Positions 33,362-42,045 of a stretch of 64,000 nt of DNA are shown in pieces; the first letter of the stretch is position 1, and each line of letters begins with the position of its first letter. The stretch is taken from contig NZ_QLLC01000004.1 of NCBI RefSeq assembly GCF_003350205.1, positions 1 to 64,000 on the forward strand, given 5' to 3'. Made by a program: the position numbers and the translations under genes. The stretch comes from Brevundimonas bullata (GTDB lineage Bacteria; Pseudomonadota; Alphaproteobacteria; Caulobacterales; Caulobacteraceae). Below the pieces are notes generated by a model. The model did no database searches, was not told the origin of the DNA, and saw only the letters and a program-made list of their open reading frames with translations.

Positions 33362-33679
33362 ATGACCCGCGAAGACTTCCTTAGGAACGCTGAGCCCCAC
33401 TTGATTGCTGACGTACGGATGTACGCAACGGCGGATGGGGGCCGCAAGACACCGGCACACCTCGGTTGGGGTTGCCCATGCATGGTGTCTCTTGAAGAGC
33501 CGCTCGAGGGTTGTGACGCTTGGCCCATCTTACTTGGTGAGCCCTTGAAACCAGGTGAAGAGCGACGCTTGGGGATGGTTTTTCTGTCCGGCGAGAAAGC
33601 TGCGACCATTATGCGTAACGCCGGTCGCTTCTTTCTCTGGGAAGGGCGAGCGATTGGCGAGGCCAAAGTCATAGCTTAG
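33362..33679 (+). CDS. Small EF-Tu-domain-like hypothetical protein, 105 aa
   Basis: The core ADVRMYATADGGRKTPAHLGWGCP, then GEPLKPGEERRLGMVFLSGE and GRFFLWEGRAIGEAKVI, follows the pattern of the elongation-factor beta-barrel (EF-Tu domain 3-like), as seen in a group of small stand-alone bacterial proteins. It has no GTPase domain, so it is not a translation factor by itself. The GC content is visibly lower than in its neighbours and the codon use less strict, which suggests later acquisition. The start is uncertain: the ATG at 33362 has only AAGG two bases ahead, and an in-frame GTG at 33302 has no ribosome site. The function is unknown. Confidence 0.6.
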   Translation: MTREDFLRNAEPHLIADVRMYATADGGRKTPAHLGWGCPCMVSLEEPLEGCDAWPILLGEPLKPGEERRLGMVFLSGEKAATIMRNAGRFFLWEGRAIGEAKVIA

Positions 33680-33691
33680 GTCCGCCCCCTT

Positions 33692-33714
33692 AGCGGACGT
33701 TCACTGTGTCCGCT
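33692..33714 (+). terminator. Hairpin after the EF-Tu-like gene
   Basis: AGCGGAC (33692-33698) and GTCCGCT (33708-33714) form a 7-bp stem with a 9-base loop, 13 bases after the stop codon. There is no T-run, so it is a weak or Rho-dependent terminator, or a dispersed palindrome. Confidence 0.35.
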
Positions 33715-33816
33715 TATGGGATCAAGGGCAATGTCGATCAAGAAAACGGATCGAAAGGCAGCAATTGCGCCTCTTGGATGAGTGTAAAACTCATCCAGCC
33801 CAAACGGGCTATTCCA

Positions 33817-33893
<77 letters not shown>

Positions 33894-33960
33894 AACCGAT
33901 GGAGCGCCCTCATGACACGGCGGGCGTCCCACCGCAACGCATTCAAGGCCTTAATCTGGA

Positions 33961-34437
33961 TTAGGGGCGAAAGAAGCTGTGGCGAACCTGGTCGCCGGGC
34001 TTGGCGCCGATCTCGTCGGCCCGGCCGGCGCGCAATTCCAGCACGCCGTTGGCCGCGCCGTTCGAGGGCAGAGGCGTCTGCGAATAGGGCGTGGCGTGGC
34101 TGGCGATGGAGACGATCCGACCTTGCGGGTCGATGTAGATGATGTCCAGCGAGCTGGGCGTGTTCTTCATCCAGAAGCTCTGCTCGGTCGCCGCCGGGAA
34201 CTGGAACAGCATTCCCCGGTCGTCTTCCAGCGGCGGGCGGTACATGAGGCCGCGCGCGCGCTCGGCGTCGTCGTCGGCGATCTCGACCATGAATTTATGC
34301 TCGCCCGAGGCGGTGACGATGCTCAGCGGTTCCAGCGGCTGACCGGCGGCATCGACCGGCCCCTTCGGCGCACAGGCGGAGGCCAGGCCCGCGACCGCAA
34401 GGACGCCCGCCAACAGCATACGACGCGAGAAACCCAT
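33961..34437 (-). CDS. DUF192 family lipoprotein, 158 aa
   Basis: An exported protein with signal MGFSRRMLLAGVLAVAGLASAC, where LASAC acts as lipobox or signal-cleavage site. The mature part is a DUF192 domain: FMVEIADDDAERARGLMYRPPLEDDRGMLFQFP, SFWMKNTPSSLDIIYID, GVLELRAGRADEIGAKPGDQV (quoted in parts). The WMKNT and LDI(I/V)(F/Y)ID blocks are the family signature. The function of DUF192 is not known with certainty. I take the ATG at 34437; the longer frame overlaps the cold-shock gene. It lies 25 bp downstream of the cold-shock gene on the same strand, a pairing common in alphaproteobacteria. Confidence 0.88.
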   Translation of the reverse strand: MGFSRRMLLAGVLAVAGLASACAPKGPVDAAGQPLEPLSIVTASGEHKFMVEIADDDAERARGLMYRPPLEDDRGMLFQFPAATEQSFWMKNTPSSLDIIYIDPQGRIVSIASHATPYSQTPLPSNGAANGVLELRAGRADEIGAKPGDQVRHSFFRP

Positions 34438-34462
34438 GACTTCGCCCCCCAATGGGCGAAAC

Positions 34463-35011
34463 CTATTCGCCCGGCCTGATCTCGGCCACCACCAGGCCCT
34501 TGGGGCCGTCGGCGAACCGCACCTGCACCGCCTCGCCGGGCGCCAGATCATCCAGCCCGCAGCGTCGCAGCGTTTCGACATGGACGAAGATATCGCCGGC
34601 CGCGCCGTCGCGCACCACGAATCCATAGCCCTTGGTGCGATTGAACCATTTGACGACCGCTGTCTCCAGCGGGCCATCGCCGGTCATCTCAAAGATAGGG
34701 CGCGGCGATGCCGAAGCACGCGGCGCTTCGCGACGCATCGGCGTCGGCTGCCCCTGCCCCAGATCGATCACGCGCACGACCTGCCATCCCTTGGCGCGGC
34801 GGGCGCATTCGCAAGTGATGACTGCGCCTTCGGCGGCGACCTCATGCCCCCCGTCCCGCAGGCTACTGACGTGCAGCAGCACATCTTTCAGCTCGGTCAG
34901 GTCCGGCTCATCGGGCACGATGAAGCCATAGCCCTTGCCCGGATCGAACCATTTCACCGTACCGGCGATCAGGACGACATCCGGTGCTTCAATCTCGTCG
35001 TAGTCCGACAA
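34463..35011 (-). CDS. Double cold-shock-domain protein, 182 aa
   Basis: Two cold-shock domains in one chain. The first (about residues 14-82) has [18 protein letters not shown] and [13 protein letters not shown]; the second (about 115-180) has [19 protein letters not shown] and [16 protein letters not shown]1 (KGYGFI/V) and RNP2 (VLLHV, IFVHV) are intact in both, so both should bind single-stranded RNA or DNA. Two-domain proteins of this layout correspond to CspC/CspD of Caulobacter, which are induced in stationary phase. The start is a TTG at 35011, giving SDYDEIEAP, with GAGGG seven bases upstream; an ATG start would add 15 residues without family support. Confidence 0.92.
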   Translation of the reverse strand: MSDYDEIEAPDVVLIAGTVKWFDPGKGYGFIVPDEPDLTELKDVLLHVSSLRDGGHEVAAEGAVITCECARRAKGWQVVRVIDLGQGQPTPMRREAPRASASPRPIFEMTGDGPLETAVVKWFNRTKGYGFVVRDGAAGDIFVHVETLRRCGLDDLAPGEAVQVRFADGPKGLVVAEIRPGE

Positions 35012-35164
35012 CTCACAACCCTCGCCTGCAAAGCGTGCAGAGGCTATGATTAACACGGTTCTGTGAACTGCGGAAAAACAAAAATGACGATTTTAAGCCC
35101 GACCATCGACAAAAGCGCCCCTTCCCGCTGAGCGGGCGACCACGATCCATGATGCAGGGGGATA

Positions 35165-35260
35165 GCTCCGCGTGGCAGTCCCTAGGGGAGTCGAACCCCT
35201 CTTTTCAGGTTGAAAACCTGACGTCCTAACCGATAGACGAAGGGACCGCTGCGCGGAGGA
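35165..35260. repeat. First copy of a 96-bp direct repeat spanning tRNA-Glu
   Basis: The 96 bases are identical to 35399-35494. They include the tRNA and a few bases on each side. CTCCGCG at one end and CGCGGAG at the other are complementary, so in the precursor RNA the 5' leader and 3' trailer could pair and extend the acceptor stem. Confidence 0.85.
35173..35247 (-). tRNA. tRNA-Glu (anticodon TTC), copy 1
   Basis: The minus strand starts GGTCCCTTCGTCTATCGG, has anticodon loop TTTTCAA with TTC, T-arm GGGGTTCGACTCCCC and an encoded CCA (plus-strand TGG at 35173). All four stems pair. It is identical to a second copy 234 bp away. Confidence 0.95.
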
Positions 35261-35398
35261 GTGGTCTGATAGCCATCCCCACCGTATGAAGCAAGTCTGT
35301 TTTTCAACTTTCTGAACAAAGACTTCACCGGCGCACTGGGCGCGCGAGAACGCCCCTTGCAGGACGATTGAGGCTGTCGATGTCAGGGAAGGAAGAAG

Positions 35399-35494
35399 GC
35401 TCCGCGTGGCAGTCCCTAGGGGAGTCGAACCCCTCTTTTCAGGTTGAAAACCTGACGTCCTAACCGATAGACGAAGGGACCGCTGCGCGGAGGA
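35399..35494. repeat. Second copy of the 96-bp tRNA-Glu repeat
   Basis: Identical to 35165-35260 over 96 bases. The spacer of about 138 bases is unlike either flank, so the duplication is limited to the tRNA and its processing stem. Confidence 0.85.
35407..35481 (-). tRNA. tRNA-Glu (anticodon TTC), copy 2
   Basis: Identical in sequence to the first copy, including the encoded CCA (plus-strand TGG at 35407). The two copies are in tandem on the minus strand and could be processed from one transcript or have separate promoters. Confidence 0.95.
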
Positions 35495-35587
35495 CCGGGG
35501 TAATAGCCGCCGATTCCGCCGCTTGCAAGCGCTTGCTGCGCAGTTTGTGTGACTTTTTCAAAGACCTGCGCTCGGCAAGGTCCCGTC

Positions 35588-37390
35588 TCAGGCCATGCGC
35601 GGATCAGCCACGTCCTCAATCTCGAACTGCACCCCGCGACGGCCGTTCCAGTCATCCGCTTTCAGTCGCCCGACCAGGTTCAGCCCGCCCTGCCCGGCCA
35701 GCAGCGCCTTGCCGCTGGGCAGATCGGCGCAGCGCCAGGCGATGGCCCGCACCGAGGCCCCGTCCGCACCGACCAGACGGCACCGCACATGGCCGCCGTT
35801 CATCGCCGCCGGCTCACGCGCCTGCACGCCTTGCAGGGCGAACAGGGGCTCAGGGTTGGCCGGCCCATAGGGCGCCAACTGCTCGAAGGCTTCGAACAGA
35901 TCGCGGGTGGCTGCACTCGGGTCGATCAGGGCGTCCACCTCGACCCAGTCCTGGGCCACGGCCTCGGCCCGCTCGCCGGAAAGGCGGTCGTTGAGGAAGG
36001 CCCGCAGTTCGTCGATCCGATCAGCGGCGACCGTCAGGCCCGCCGCCATGGCGTGCCCGCCCCCGGCGATCAGGACGCCTTCGTTCCAGGCCGCCTGCAC
36101 GGCCCGGCCCAGGTTCATGCCCGGCTGCGAGCGGCCCGAACCCTTGCCCAGACCATTGATGGCGTCGACGCCGATCACCACGACCGGCTTCCTCCAGCGT
36201 TCGCGCAGACGCCCGGCGACGATGCCGACCACGCCGGGGTGCCAGTCCTCGCCCGCGATCACGACCATGGCGGATTCGTCGTTGTGCGCGCCCGTCGCCT
36301 CGACCCGGCGCACCGCCTGTTCCGTCACCTGGGCCTCGACCTCGCGCCGGGCGATGTTCAGGGCGTCCAGTTCCTGCGCCAGCATCCGCGCCTCGTCGGG
36401 ATCGTCGGTGGACAGCAGGCGCGCGCCCAGGTCCGACTTGCCGATCCGACCGCCGGCGTTGATGCGCGGGCCAAGAATGAAGCCCGCATGATTGGACTTT
36501 GCCGGTCCCGGCTCCGCCCCGGCGGCGGCCAGCAAGGCCTTCAACCCCGGATTTTTCCAGTCCGACATGACCTTCAGACCTAGGCTGGTCAGCGCCCGGT
36601 TGAAGCCCGTCAGCCCCGTCACGTCGCAGATGGCCCCCATCGCGGCCAGATCCAGCCACTGGCGAATGTCGGGCTCGGTCTTGCCCTCGAACAGCCCCCG
36701 CGCCCGCGCCTCGCGGTTCAGGGCGGCCAGCAGGACGAAGACCACCCCCGCCGCCGCCAGATTGCCCTGGCCAGAGTTGCAGCCGGGTCGGTTGGGATTG
36801 ACCACGGCCAGACAGGCCGGCGGCTCCTCGCGCATCATGTGGTGGTCGATGACCACGACCTTCAGACCGATGGCGGCGGCATGGGCCACGGCCTCATTGG
36901 CCGCCGCCCCGCAGTCCACCGTGATGACCAGATCGGCGCCGCGCGCCTTAAGCGTATCGAACGCCCGCGCGCTGGGGCCATAGCCCTCGGTCAGGCGGTC
37001 GGGGACATAGATAGGAAGTTCCGCATTGAGCGTCCGAAACCAGCGCACCAGCAGGGCCGCGCTGGACGCCCCGTCGACGTCATAGTCGGCGAAGACGTGG
37101 ATGCTGCTGCCCGCCTGCAGGGCGTCGATGATGGCGGTCGCCGCCGTATCCATGTCCATGAAGCTGGACGGGTCGGGGAACAGCGCCCGCAGCGTGGGCC
37201 TCAGAAAATTCTCGCCCTGATCCGCCGCCACGCCGCGCGCCGCTAGGGCGCGGGCCATCGGCTCGTCCAGGTTCAGGGCCTGCATGTGGGCGCGGATGGT
37301 CCCCGCCTCGGCCGGACGCTGACGCCAGGCGCGGCCCGACAGCGAGCGCGACACGTCGAGGAAGGCGGGAGCGTTTCCACCGTCAGCCAT
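35588..37390 (-). CDS. recJ: Single-stranded-DNA-specific exonuclease RecJ, 600 aa
   Basis: RecJ degrades single-stranded DNA 5' to 3' in recombination and mismatch repair. DHH-family motifs are intact: FADYDVDGASSAALLVRW (motif I), ITVDCGAAANE (II), VIDHHMMREE (III, DHH), and HAGFILGPRINAGGRIGKSDLG. The DHHA1 region follows with GGGHAMAAGLTV, and then the C-terminal OB-fold. The length is normal. I take the ATG two codons inside the longest frame, because AAGGA lies ahead of it with seven bases spacing. It is preceded on the same strand by a small lipoprotein gene 74 bp upstream. Confidence 0.96.
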   Translation of the reverse strand: MADGGNAPAFLDVSRSLSGRAWRQRPAEAGTIRAHMQALNLDEPMARALAARGVAADQGENFLRPTLRALFPDPSSFMDMDTAATAIIDALQAGSSIHVFADYDVDGASSAALLVRWFRTLNAELPIYVPDRLTEGYGPSARAFDTLKARGADLVITVDCGAAANEAVAHAAAIGLKVVVIDHHMMREEPPACLAVVNPNRPGCNSGQGNLAAAGVVFVLLAALNREARARGLFEGKTEPDIRQWLDLAAMGAICDVTGLTGFNRALTSLGLKVMSDWKNPGLKALLAAAGAEPGPAKSNHAGFILGPRINAGGRIGKSDLGARLLSTDDPDEARMLAQELDALNIARREVEAQVTEQAVRRVEATGAHNDESAMVVIAGEDWHPGVVGIVAGRLRERWRKPVVVIGVDAINGLGKGSGRSQPGMNLGRAVQAAWNEGVLIAGGGHAMAAGLTVAADRIDELRAFLNDRLSGERAEAVAQDWVEVDALIDPSAATRDLFEAFEQLAPYGPANPEPLFALQGVQAREPAAMNGGHVRCRLVGADGASVRAIAWRCADLPSGKALLAGQGGLNLVGRLKADDWNGRRGVQFEIEDVADPRMA

Positions 37391-37464
37391 GAGCAATCCT
37401 TATTGGCCCGGACATCATTCCGGGATTCTGTCTGCCAGACGACCTTGATCCGACAGGCGGAGCG

Positions 37465-37914
37465 TCAGGGGCGCGGACGGTCGATGGGCGGCGGCGCGGC
37501 GGCGCGGCGACGCAAGGCCTCTGCGAAGGCCTCGACCTCCTCCGGCGTCTGGGCGCCGATGGGAGCCATCTTCGCCGGATCGAAGCGTTGCCGGATCGAT
37601 TCGATAAAGGCCGTCGGATCGCTGTCCATGGTCCAGTCGATCTGCGCCACCTGACCGGCCAGAGCGCCGCTGTCGGCGTTCAGCGTGCTAACATTGGCCG
37701 CCACCTGGGCCGGCTGCGGCACGTCGGTTGGCGCAGCCGGAAAATCGGCCCAGCGCGGGTAGTTTCGGTTCGCGTCCACCAGTTGCTGAATACGCGGCGC
37801 CAGCGGCGACGTGGCGTCCGTTTGCGGGTCGAACGACCCCACGCAGCCGCCCACGGGCAACAGCAAGCCGGTCATCGCCAGCAGGATCGTCTTTTTCGAC
37901 AGGAACACATTCAT
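37465..37914 (-). CDS. Hypothetical lipoprotein, 149 aa
   Basis: The protein opens with MNVFLSKKTILLAMTGLLLP and the lipobox VGGC, so it should be an outer- or inner-membrane lipoprotein with Cys about residue 24. The mature part contains RNYPRWADFPAAPTDVPQPAQVAANV and a helical middle, then a proline-rich tail (RRRAAAPPPIDRPRP). The pattern YPRWADFPAAP is reminiscent of a conserved Caulobacterales lipoprotein family with unknown role. I chose the ATG at 37914 because of the GGGG upstream; five more residues are possible. It is divergent from PHA synthase and lies 74 bp upstream of recJ on the same strand. Confidence 0.75.
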   Translation of the reverse strand: MNVFLSKKTILLAMTGLLLPVGGCVGSFDPQTDATSPLAPRIQQLVDANRNYPRWADFPAAPTDVPQPAQVAANVSTLNADSGALAGQVAQIDWTMDSDPTAFIESIRQRFDPAKMAPIGAQTPEEVEAFAEALRRRAAAPPPIDRPRP

Positions 37915-37994
37915 CTCAACCCCGGTCATATGCCATCATCCGTCCCGGAGGAAGGCTCGCGGCCCGACGCGAGGCCGGTTCCACAGGTTCGCCC

Positions 37995-39959
37995 ATGGCC
38001 AAGCACCCGACCAAGGCTCCCCCCGCCCCGCTGGCAGCCGCCGCAGCGCCGCGTAAATCAGGCCGTCCGACCTCGGCCAAGCCCCGGCCGAAGAAGGCGG
38101 CGACACCCGAACCGGCCCCCGAATCGTCGGCCGAACCGACCGCCCCCAATGCGCCGCCGCCCCAAGCCGAGGCTGCCGATCCCTTCGCCTTCGGGGCCGA
38201 TCAACGTCATCTGCTGGAAACCCTGTCGCTGAACCTGGCCAAGGCGGCCATGACGGCCCAGTCGGCCATCGCCGAGGCCGCCCTCAGCCAGGCCGACCGG
38301 CCCGCCGCCCTGTCGCCCGATCCCTTCAACGTCGCCCCGGCCATGACCTCGGTCATGACCAGTCTGGCCGCCCGCCCCGAAAAGCTGTTCCAGGCCCAGG
38401 CCGACCTGTTCAGCCGCTATATGGACCTGTGGTCCACGACGTCGCGCCGCGCCATGGGCGAAGAGGTCGCCCCCGCCCCTTCCACCGACAAGCGGTTCCG
38501 CGACCCGGCCTGGAGCGAGAACCCGGTCTTCGACGTCATGCGCCAGTCCTATCTGGTCACTTCGGACTGGATGAACGGCCTGGTCTCCAGCGTCGAGAAC
38601 GTCGATCCGCGCGTGAAGCGCAAGGCCGAGTTCTTCACCAAACTGCTGACCGACGCCTTCTCGCCCGCCAACTTCCTGGCCTCCAACCCAGCGGCGCTGA
38701 AGGCCCTGGCCGAGACGGGCGGCGAATCCCTGGTGAAAGGGATGCAGAACTTCGCCGCCGATCTGGAGCGCGGCGCCGGCAAGCTGAAGATCAGTCAGGC
38801 CGACTACGGTCAGTTCAAGGTCGGCGAAAATGTCGCCACCGCCCCCGGCCAGGTGGTCTGGCGCGACGAACTGTTCGAGCTGATCCAGTTCGACGCCGCG
38901 ACGGACGCCCAGCACGCTATACCGCTGCTCATCTTCCCGCCGTGGATCAACAAATTCTACATCATGGACCTGCAGCCGGCGAACTCGCTGATCCGCTGGC
39001 TGTCGGCCCAGGGCTTCACCGTCTTCGTCTGCTCCTGGGTCAACCCGGATCTGGACAAGGCCGAGTACGGCTTCGACGACTACCTGGACAAGGGCGTCTA
39101 TCGCGCCGTTGAAAAGACGCTGGAGCAGACGGGCCAGAAGCAGCTGAACGCGGTCGGCTATTGCATCGGCGGCACCCTGCTGGGCGCGGCCCTGGCCCAT
39201 ATGGCGGCGCGCAAGGACGCCCGTGTCGCCTCGGCCACCTTCTTCGCCGCCCAGCACGATTTCGCCGAGGCCGGCGACCTGCTGCTGTTCACCGACGAAC
39301 ACTGGCTGGCCGAGATCGAGCAACAGATCGACGCCGCCGGCGGGGTCCTGCCCGGCGCCGCCATGGCCGACACCTTCAACGCCCTGCGCGCCAACGACCT
39401 GATCTGGTCCTTCTTCGTGTCCAACTATCTGATGGGCAAGGCGCCGCCAGCCTTCGACCTGCTGTTCTGGAACGCCGACCAGACGCGGATGCCCAAGCGC
39501 CTGCACCTCGACTACCTCCGCCACATGTACGGCCAGAACGCCCTGGCCAAGGGCGAGTTCGAGATCGACGGCGAGCGCATCGACCTTTCGACCGTCAAGA
39601 CGCCCCTCTACTTCCTGGCCAGCCGCGAGGACCACATCGCACCGATGAACTCGGTCTATCGCTCGGCGCGGCTGTTCGGCGGCCCCGTGACCTATACGCT
39701 GGCCGGATCGGGCCACATCGCCGGGGTCATCAACCCGCCCGCCGCCAACAAATACCAGCACTGGACCAACCCCGCCCTTCCCGAGACGCTTGCGGACTGG
39801 CAAGCGGAGGCTGAGCAACATCCGGGCAGCTGGTGGACTCACTGGGCCGCCTGGCTGCGTGAGAAATCGGGCGAACAGATTCCCGCCCGCGACCCCAAGA
39901 CCGGCCAGCTAAAGCCTATCGAGCCCGCGCCCGGCGCCTATGTGAAAGTGAAGTCTTGA
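37995..39959 (+). CDS. phaC: Class I poly(3-hydroxyalkanoate) synthase PhaC, 654 aa
   Basis: PhaC polymerises 3-hydroxyacyl-CoA into storage polyester. The catalytic cysteine lies in the lipase-like box GYCIGGTLLG (about residue 390); the catalytic Asp region is FLASREDHIAP and the His region GSGHIAGVINPP. The upstream SVENVDPRVKRKAEFFTKLL and NFLASNPAALKALAETGGESLVKGM segments are typical of the N-terminal domain of class I enzymes. The first 60 residues are an alanine, proline and lysine-rich extension, longer than I would expect and probably disordered. The ATG at 37995 is chosen because the longer frame is a shadow region. No phaA, phaB or phasin gene is nearby. Confidence 0.96.
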   Translation: MAKHPTKAPPAPLAAAAAPRKSGRPTSAKPRPKKAATPEPAPESSAEPTAPNAPPPQAEAADPFAFGADQRHLLETLSLNLAKAAMTAQSAIAEAALSQADRPAALSPDPFNVAPAMTSVMTSLAARPEKLFQAQADLFSRYMDLWSTTSRRAMGEEVAPAPSTDKRFRDPAWSENPVFDVMRQSYLVTSDWMNGLVSSVENVDPRVKRKAEFFTKLLTDAFSPANFLASNPAALKALAETGGESLVKGMQNFAADLERGAGKLKISQADYGQFKVGENVATAPGQVVWRDELFELIQFDAATDAQHAIPLLIFPPWINKFYIMDLQPANSLIRWLSAQGFTVFVCSWVNPDLDKAEYGFDDYLDKGVYRAVEKTLEQTGQKQLNAVGYCIGGTLLGAALAHMAARKDARVASATFFAAQHDFAEAGDLLLFTDEHWLAEIEQQIDAAGGVLPGAAMADTFNALRANDLIWSFFVSNYLMGKAPPAFDLLFWNADQTRMPKRLHLDYLRHMYGQNALAKGEFEIDGERIDLSTVKTPLYFLASREDHIAPMNSVYRSARLFGGPVTYTLAGSGHIAGVINPPAANKYQHWTNPALPETLADWQAEAEQHPGSWWTHWAAWLREKSGEQIPARDPKTGQLKPIEPAPGAYVKVKS

Positions 39960-40333
39960 AGCGTATCGAACCTAACCTGCTGCTGGCGATCACGACCGGC
40001 ATCGCCTTGCTGCTGCTGATCCTGACCGCCAGCGTCTTCGGACAGCCCGGCGGCGCGTTGAAATACGCCATCCTCGTTGTGGTTGTGGTGGTCGCCTTCA
40101 TCCCGCTGAACGCCATGTTCCGCAAGCGCATGGGATGGGACCGCCCGCCGATGATCCATCCGGCCGCAGCCTCGACCGCCGCCTGGGCCAGCATCTTCCC
40201 CATGATGGTGATGCTGTCGGCGGCGATTCCCGTATTCTGGCCCGGCCACGATTATGGCCTGCTGATCATTATCGCCGGCCTGTGGTTCGGCGTGACGGTG
40301 GAATCCGCGATCAAGGCCCGTCAGGCAGGCTGA
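39956..40333 (+). CDS. Small inner-membrane hypothetical protein, 125 aa
   Basis: A hydrophobic protein with four predicted transmembrane segments: LLLAITTGIALLLLILTASVF, AILVVVVVVAFIPLN, IFPMMVMLSAAIPVFW and LLIIIAGLWFGVTVE. The start is a TTG that overlaps the phaC stop as TTGA, so expression would be coupled to phaC; no internal ATG is convincing. Its tail overlaps the convergent msrB gene by 13 bases. No family recognised, and a role with PHA granules is only a guess from position. Confidence 0.65.
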   Translation: MKRIEPNLLLAITTGIALLLLILTASVFGQPGGALKYAILVVVVVVAFIPLNAMFRKRMGWDRPPMIHPAAASTAAWASIFPMMVMLSAAIPVFWPGHDYGLLIIIAGLWFGVTVESAIKARQAG

Positions 40334-40818
40334 AACCTCAGCGCTAAGCCGTTGTTGCAGTAGCGCCGCCCGGTCGGCGGCGGCCCGTCCATGAACAGAT
40401 GCCCCTGATGCCCCAGGCACCGGGCGCAGTGGTATTCGATGCGGGCTATGCCGATCCGTCGGTCGGTCTTGGTCCCGATATTGGCCTCGATCACGCGGAA
40501 GAAGCTCGGCCAGCCGGTGCCGCTGTCGTACTTCCATCCCGACTGGAACAGCGGCAGGGCGCAGCCCTTGCAGACAAAGACGCCGCGTCGGTGCTCGTCG
40601 TTCAGAGGGCTGCTGAAGGGCTGCTCGGTGCCCTCATGCCGCAGCACCCGCCACGAGGCGTCGCCCAGACGTCGCTTCCACTCCGCGTCGCTGATCCGGC
40701 GAAACGGCGAGTTGGCCCACTGCCCTTCCGACGCGTCCGCCGCCTCGGGCGCACAGCCGCTCAAGGCGACAGCGACGCACCCCAGCAGCACGGATCGACG
40801 GTCGAATACAGCGTCCAT
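40321..40818 (-). CDS. msrB: Peptide-methionine (R)-S-oxide reductase MsrB, exported, 165 aa
   Basis: MsrB reduces R-methionine sulfoxide in oxidised proteins. The chain has an N-terminal signal with a twin-arginine and a possible lipobox (DRRSVLLGCVAVALSGC), so this copy is likely periplasmic or membrane-anchored. The zinc-type CxxC pairs are intact (CKGC and CARC), the catalytic Cys is in RRYCNNGLALRF, and SGTGWPSFF and GHLFMDGP are the family blocks. The length after the signal is normal. A fixed redox partner is not visible. It faces the small membrane gene with overlapping tails. Confidence 0.92.
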   Translation of the reverse strand: MDAVFDRRSVLLGCVAVALSGCAPEAADASEGQWANSPFRRISDAEWKRRLGDASWRVLRHEGTEQPFSSPLNDEHRRGVFVCKGCALPLFQSGWKYDSGTGWPSFFRVIEANIGTKTDRRIGIARIEYHCARCLGHQGHLFMDGPPPTGRRYCNNGLALRFQPA

Positions 40819-40849
40819 GCCCCCTATACGGCGGGCAAACGCTTTTGGT

Positions 40850-41782
40850 TCAGACCAGACCCGTCGCCTCGTCCAGACCCAGCATGATGTTCAGGTTCTG
40901 CACCGCCGCCCCCGAAGCGCCCTTGCCCAGGTTGTCGAGCAGGGCGACCAGGCGCGCCTGCTCCCCGCCCCGATCGCCAAAGACATGCAGCCGCATCCGG
41001 TTGGTGCCGTTCAGGGCCTCCGGCTCGATGCCCGTCATGGCCTCGGTCTCGTCCAGATCGGCGACCTCGACGAAGCGCTGCCCCTCATAGGCCTCCAGCA
41101 AGGCCCCATGCAGCCGCTCTACCGAGGGCGTCTCCGGCAGGGTCGACAGGTGCAGCGGAACCTCGACCAGCATCCCCTGGCGATAGTTCCCAACAGCGGG
41201 CGCGAACAGGACAGGCAGCGTCAGCCCCGTATGCTGCGTCATCTCCGGCACATGCTTGTGCTTCTGGGTCAGGCCATAGGCGCGATAGGCGGTGGACGCG
41301 CCCTCAGCTTCAAACTCCGCGATCATGGCCTTGCCGCCGCCGGAATAGCCCGACACCGCATTGACCGTGACCGAATGGCTGGCCGGCACCAGACCCGCCC
41401 GCACCAGCGGCCGCATCAGGCCGATGAAGCCGGTCGGATAGCACCCGGGGTTCGACACCCGCGTCGAGGCGGCGATGGCCGCGCGCTGACCTGCATCCAT
41501 CTCGGCGAAGCCATAGGTCCAGGCCGGATCGACCCGATAGGCCGTCGAGGCGTCGATGACCCGCACGCTCGGGTTCTCGATCATCGACACAGCTTCCTTG
41601 GCCGCATCGTCAGGCAGACACAGGATCACAGCGTCCGCGCTATTCAGCGCCTCACGCCGCGCCGCCACGTCGCGCCGACGCTCGCCCAGCAGGATCAACT
41701 CCAGATCAGTACGCGCCTCCAGACGCTCGCGGATCTCCAGCCCCGTGGTCCCGGCCTCGCCGTCGATGAAGACCTTATGCAT
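40850..41782 (-). CDS. argC: N-acetyl-gamma-glutamyl-phosphate reductase ArgC, 310 aa
   Basis: ArgC catalyses the third step of arginine synthesis, NADPH-dependent reduction of N-acetylglutamyl phosphate. The start [20 protein letters not shown] is the dinucleotide-binding region. The catalytic cysteine is in [15 protein letters not shown], and the later part has [28 protein letters not shown] (in parts). The short length and the GEAGTTG start match the type 2 form of ArgC found in alphaproteobacteria. It follows rpsI on the same strand after a 263-bp repeat-rich gap with the rpsI terminator, so it is probably separate. Confidence 0.95.
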   Translation of the reverse strand: MHKVFIDGEAGTTGLEIRERLEARTDLELILLGERRRDVAARREALNSADAVILCLPDDAAKEAVSMIENPSVRVIDASTAYRVDPAWTYGFAEMDAGQRAAIAASTRVSNPGCYPTGFIGLMRPLVRAGLVPASHSVTVNAVSGYSGGGKAMIAEFEAEGASTAYRAYGLTQKHKHVPEMTQHTGLTLPVLFAPAVGNYRQGMLVEVPLHLSTLPETPSVERLHGALLEAYEGQRFVEVADLDETEAMTGIEPEALNGTNRMRLHVFGDRGGEQARLVALLDNLGKGASGAAVQNLNIMLGLDEATGLV

Positions 41783-41799
41783 CGTCTAACTCCGTCCCC

Positions 41800-41985
41800 C
41801 TCTCCCAATGGGAGAGGGCTTGAGCGCCCGAGAGCCGAAGGCGATCGGCTGCGCGAAAGGGTGAGGGTCCGCCGCATCAGTCGGCGAAAGCAGTAGCACA
41901 ATTAGGGCGGCGGCTTCGCCGAAGGACAGCCCCGCCCCTCATCCGGCGCTGCGCGCCACCGTCTCCCATCGGGAGAAGGGCAAAA
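41800..41985. repeat. Dispersed palindromic repeats between argC and rpsI
   Basis: Two elements lie here. The first (about 41803-41870) begins with the palindrome CCCTCTCCCAATGGGAGAGG and ends in a GGGTGAGGG stretch. The second (about 41935-41985) is in the opposite orientation, with CCCCTCATCCGG and TCTCCCATCGGGAGAAGGG. The same pattern returns near 43200. They look like members of one intergenic repeat family, not genes. Confidence 0.65.
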
Positions 41986-42022
41986 AAGAAAAAGGGCGCT
42001 CCGGGTTTCCCCGAAGCGCCCC
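41982..42022 (-). terminator. Strong intrinsic terminator after rpsI
   Basis: GGGCGCT-T-CGGG, a GAAA loop and CCCG-G-AGCGCCC form a 12-bp stem with one wobble pair, followed on the minus strand by TTTTTCTTTTTT. It starts about 24 bases after the rpsI stop codon. Confidence 0.92.
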
Positions 42023-42045
42023 AAATCCAAATCGCCTGAAGGCGA

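Noticed and set aside
38058..39842. 594-residue minus-strand frame opposite phaC
   Set aside because: Antisense shadow; PhaC has its catalytic motifs and normal length.
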